NCBI GenBank assembly: GCA_019918135.1
Contig: WBZZ01004570.1
Location: 195,001 to 259,000, forward strand
Direction: 5' to 3'
Length of the DNA: 64,000 bases
Source: Paulinella micropora
Lineage: Eukaryota > Cercozoa > Imbricatea > Euglyphida > Paulinellidae
Shown: piece after piece, positions 61,880 to 64,000 of the stretch
Layout: each line of letters starts with the position of its first letter
How positions within the stretch are numbered: position 1 is the stretch's first letter
Program-made: the position numbers and the translations under genes
Notes under the pieces: model-generated
Databases searched by the model: none
What the model saw: the letters and a program-made list of their open reading frames with translations, nothing else
Told to the model about the DNA's origin: nothing

Positions 61880-63990
61880 AACTTAACTTATGACGCCGCC
61901 GTAAAAGGTCACAGTCGTTGCGCCGCCCCAGCGCGCTCCCCCGTTCCCTTGCTTCCTTGCCTTCTGGTAACCTCCCGAGCCCCTTAGCTTCCCGGCTCCC
62001 AGTCTGAGCCCACTTGCCGACGCGGTATCTGCCGCCAGGGTCATGTAACCACTTGCGCACCGCACGCACCACCAATTGCAGTTGCAAGTCCGAGCCGCTG
62101 TCGAGGTCGCTGTCGATGTCGCTGCCGTCCCCTGGGGGTTGCGTTGGTCGTTGTCTGCCGAACCTATGGGTTCCCTGGACTTCATAATATGCCTTGGCCC
62201 TTCTACTGGGCCCACCTTCTTCGTCACGACTTTTCCTTTCTTCTTCTTATTTCTGCGCTTGGAGCGCTTCTCCTTCTCTTTCTTCTTCTTTTCAACTAAC
62301 GGTTTGAGTGTGCTAGCTTTGTTTTGCTCCCCCATCACTGGGGCTTCCTTCTCACTCTCTCTTTCCTGATATGTGTGCAGCCCGCAAAATCGCCCTCTCA
62401 ACAGACCATCATTGAAGCTGCCTCTCGCAACAAGACATTTTCACTCTCCATGTCATGGGTGCATACAAAACATTGCTGCTCACCTGACACTCGCCCCTCA
62501 CATTGACGATAGACCTCTCTCTCTTGTACTACCTTCACTTTACCCATGTGTGCTCTCTCTTGCCCATGCCTGCTCTCTCTCGGAAAAATTTCGCCGCCTT
62601 TATTACTGCGTTTGGCCCCGTGAATTCTAACCCTTCGTCCTCTGTGTCAGAAGTGTCTGACTCACTCCCCCTTCCTACCTGTCCATGTTCCCTTTTTGCT
62701 CTCTTTTCCTTCCCTCTCGGTTCTTCCTTCTCCCCTGGCTCTTCTCTCGCCTTTTTCATCTTTTCACATTCATGCAGTCTGTGTTAACCCCCACACATCC
62801 TACACTCCTTCTCACATGCTGAGAACACATGCCCCTCCATGTTACAATTGAAACATTTCTCTTTCTTCAACGTCTTCTTTCTCGTTCCTGTTCCTTTCCC
62901 TCCCCCTTTTTTATCAGTGGTGGTGTGTTTAAACCTACAGTTAGATCTATCACAGCTGCCTGACTGTTCAAACATGTAGCACACCCCAGGCACACTACGC
63001 ATAGTGACTGACCCCTCTGTATGAGCAAAACGACACTCATCCCCCCACTTGCATCCACTCTCTCTTTGAAACCAAAAACACACACCTCTCTGCCCTTCCT
63101 CTCTTTTGTTGGCATCTTTCCCTGCACTGCGTGTGCTTTTTCTTTCTTCATCTTCTCTCTTTTATACACTTTCTTTGTTTCTGTCTATTTCCAACGCTTT
63201 TTCTTCCAACTCCTCCCACCAATCTCAAAAGACCATGCATGCTGCTTCTTATTCATCTTCAGCGTGCTCATCCATCCTCCCCAATCCTTTCTCACTCCCT
63301 CTGACGCATACTCAGGGTTTTGTAAGGCATTAGTGATTATAGTTTCCATTGTTCTTTTGGGTGTTTTATGGCCTACTGCCTTTACTAATAGCTCTTCATC
63401 TAACGCAACAAACGCATCAAACTGCGGAGCATAATCACATCCTCATCAAACGTCCATGCATTCATCGCATTTATCTTCTTGCACATCCTCCTCACTCACC
63501 TTACCAAACCTTTTGGTCAGTCTGGCCCACACAGTGTGCAAGTTCTGACCAAAGTCTGGTGAGGTGTCTCTCACCAAATCTGCCACACTCCTCTTAGCTT
63601 TACCCTATTATCAAACACAAACGAAAAAGCTTCCTCTCTCTGTCTTTTCATCTCATGCTCCAAACTCTCCTCATATGCTACCATCATTCTTTCTTCCTTC
63701 TCTTTGTCATCTACTTGCTCCTTGCTCTTCGTCTTGATTGTTGTCGTTGCTGGTGTGGAATAAGTAGGTGAAAGCTGACTACTCACTCTCCCCCTCTCCT
63801 TCACCTGATCTTCTCCTCCCTTTTGCTCACTCTTACCACTATCTCCCCTAAAGTAAGGCTGCCTTTTTGTCTCCGTAAAATAAGGTAAGGTTTTAAATTT
63901 CTTTGTCTGTTTCTGACTCTGAGTCTAACTCAGCTTCCTCTTCCTCCTCTCTCAGCCCTATCTTTGCTCTCTCTCTTGCTGATAATGCTA
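61880..63990 (-). pseudogene. Gag with tandem CCCH fingers and zinc knuckles
   Basis: Coding-like in several minus-strand frames. The capsid-like part (63600 to about 63460) reads RSVADLVRDTSPDFGQN and TKRFGKVSEEDVQ, matching the first element. The finger region at 63083-62784 is in one frame: CFWFQRESGCKWGDECRFAH (Cys-x8-Cys-x5-Cys-x3-His) and CYMFEQSGSCDRSNCRFKH (Cys-x8-Cys-x4-Cys-x3-His), then CFNCNMEGHVFSAC (CCHC) and CRMCGG followed by a stop and a shifted HRLHEC, a second knuckle broken by TAA. Then a Lys-rich tail. Tandem CCCH fingers bind RNA in other families; in a Gag they are unusual. Confidence 0.75.
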
Positions 63991-64000
63991 GTGCTTTCCT

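Larger units (their letters stand above)
61675..64000 (-). mobile_element. Second gag-only-type LTR element, cut by gypsy LTR and window edge
   Basis: Related to 42525-45653 in reverse orientation: the same Gag domains and a similar polypurine tract directly after Gag, so again no Pol. The 5' part lies beyond the window. Confidence 0.7.

Overview
This is eukaryotic, repeat-dominated DNA. It has no operons, ribosome binding sites or bacterial genes, and it is filled with non-LTR retrotransposons, a tRNA-derived SINE, two kinds of LTR retrotransposon, long poly(T)/poly(A) tracts and (AAT)n/(ATT)n microsatellites. The species cannot be named from the sequence. A repeat-rich nuclear genome of a protist or other simple eukaryote fits best. 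Only one candidate host gene is visible: an EGF-like, seven-pass membrane protein exon at 40257-41480.

Layout. 1-3540: a decayed plus-strand LINE (endonuclease then reverse transcriptase), itself interrupted by a tetranucleotide-flanked insert. 3540-4835: AT-rich DNA, a 114-bp tandem duplication and a strong palindrome. 4836-7262: copies of an A-tailed, minus-strand, GA-rich repeat (called family D here). 7269-32300: a nest of retroelements. Two near-identical 6.8-kb minus-strand LINEs (8126-14924 and 18628-25398) are embedded in chains of tRNA-derived SINEs (family A), two other short elements (B and C), a deletion derivative (G) and more D copies. 32440-33770: a 5'-truncated retroelement with a zinc finger and a restriction-like nuclease domain. 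33843-36531: two long D copies around a G-run-bordered foldback element. 36532-39720: more B, C and SINE copies, now in plus orientation. 39720-42519: the single host-like gene and its flanks. 42520-45658: a complete gag-only LTR element with target-site duplications. 45679-52591: a degraded Ty1/copia-type element on the minus strand. 52592-61674: a degraded Ty3/gypsy-type element on the plus strand. 61675-64000: a second gag-only LTR element on the minus strand, cut by the window edge.

How it fits together. The LINE pair, the SINE and families B, C and G end in a related 3' segment (core TGGAGGCRCATG, then usually GCCATTGAC-like sequence) followed by (ATT)n. This is the pattern expected if one LINE reverse transcriptase recognises and mobilises several unrelated RNAs. 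All of these elements are also preceded by the same microsatellite in the same phase of strand, so they appear to insert into (ATT)n runs, including each other's tails. Family D does the same with A-runs: a ladder of 5'-truncated copies each begins in the tail of the next. Together these give a self-building landing pad for retroelements, which is the most interesting system in the window. The second is the gag-only LTR family, whose Gag carries tandem CCCH zinc fingers plus CCHC knuckles.
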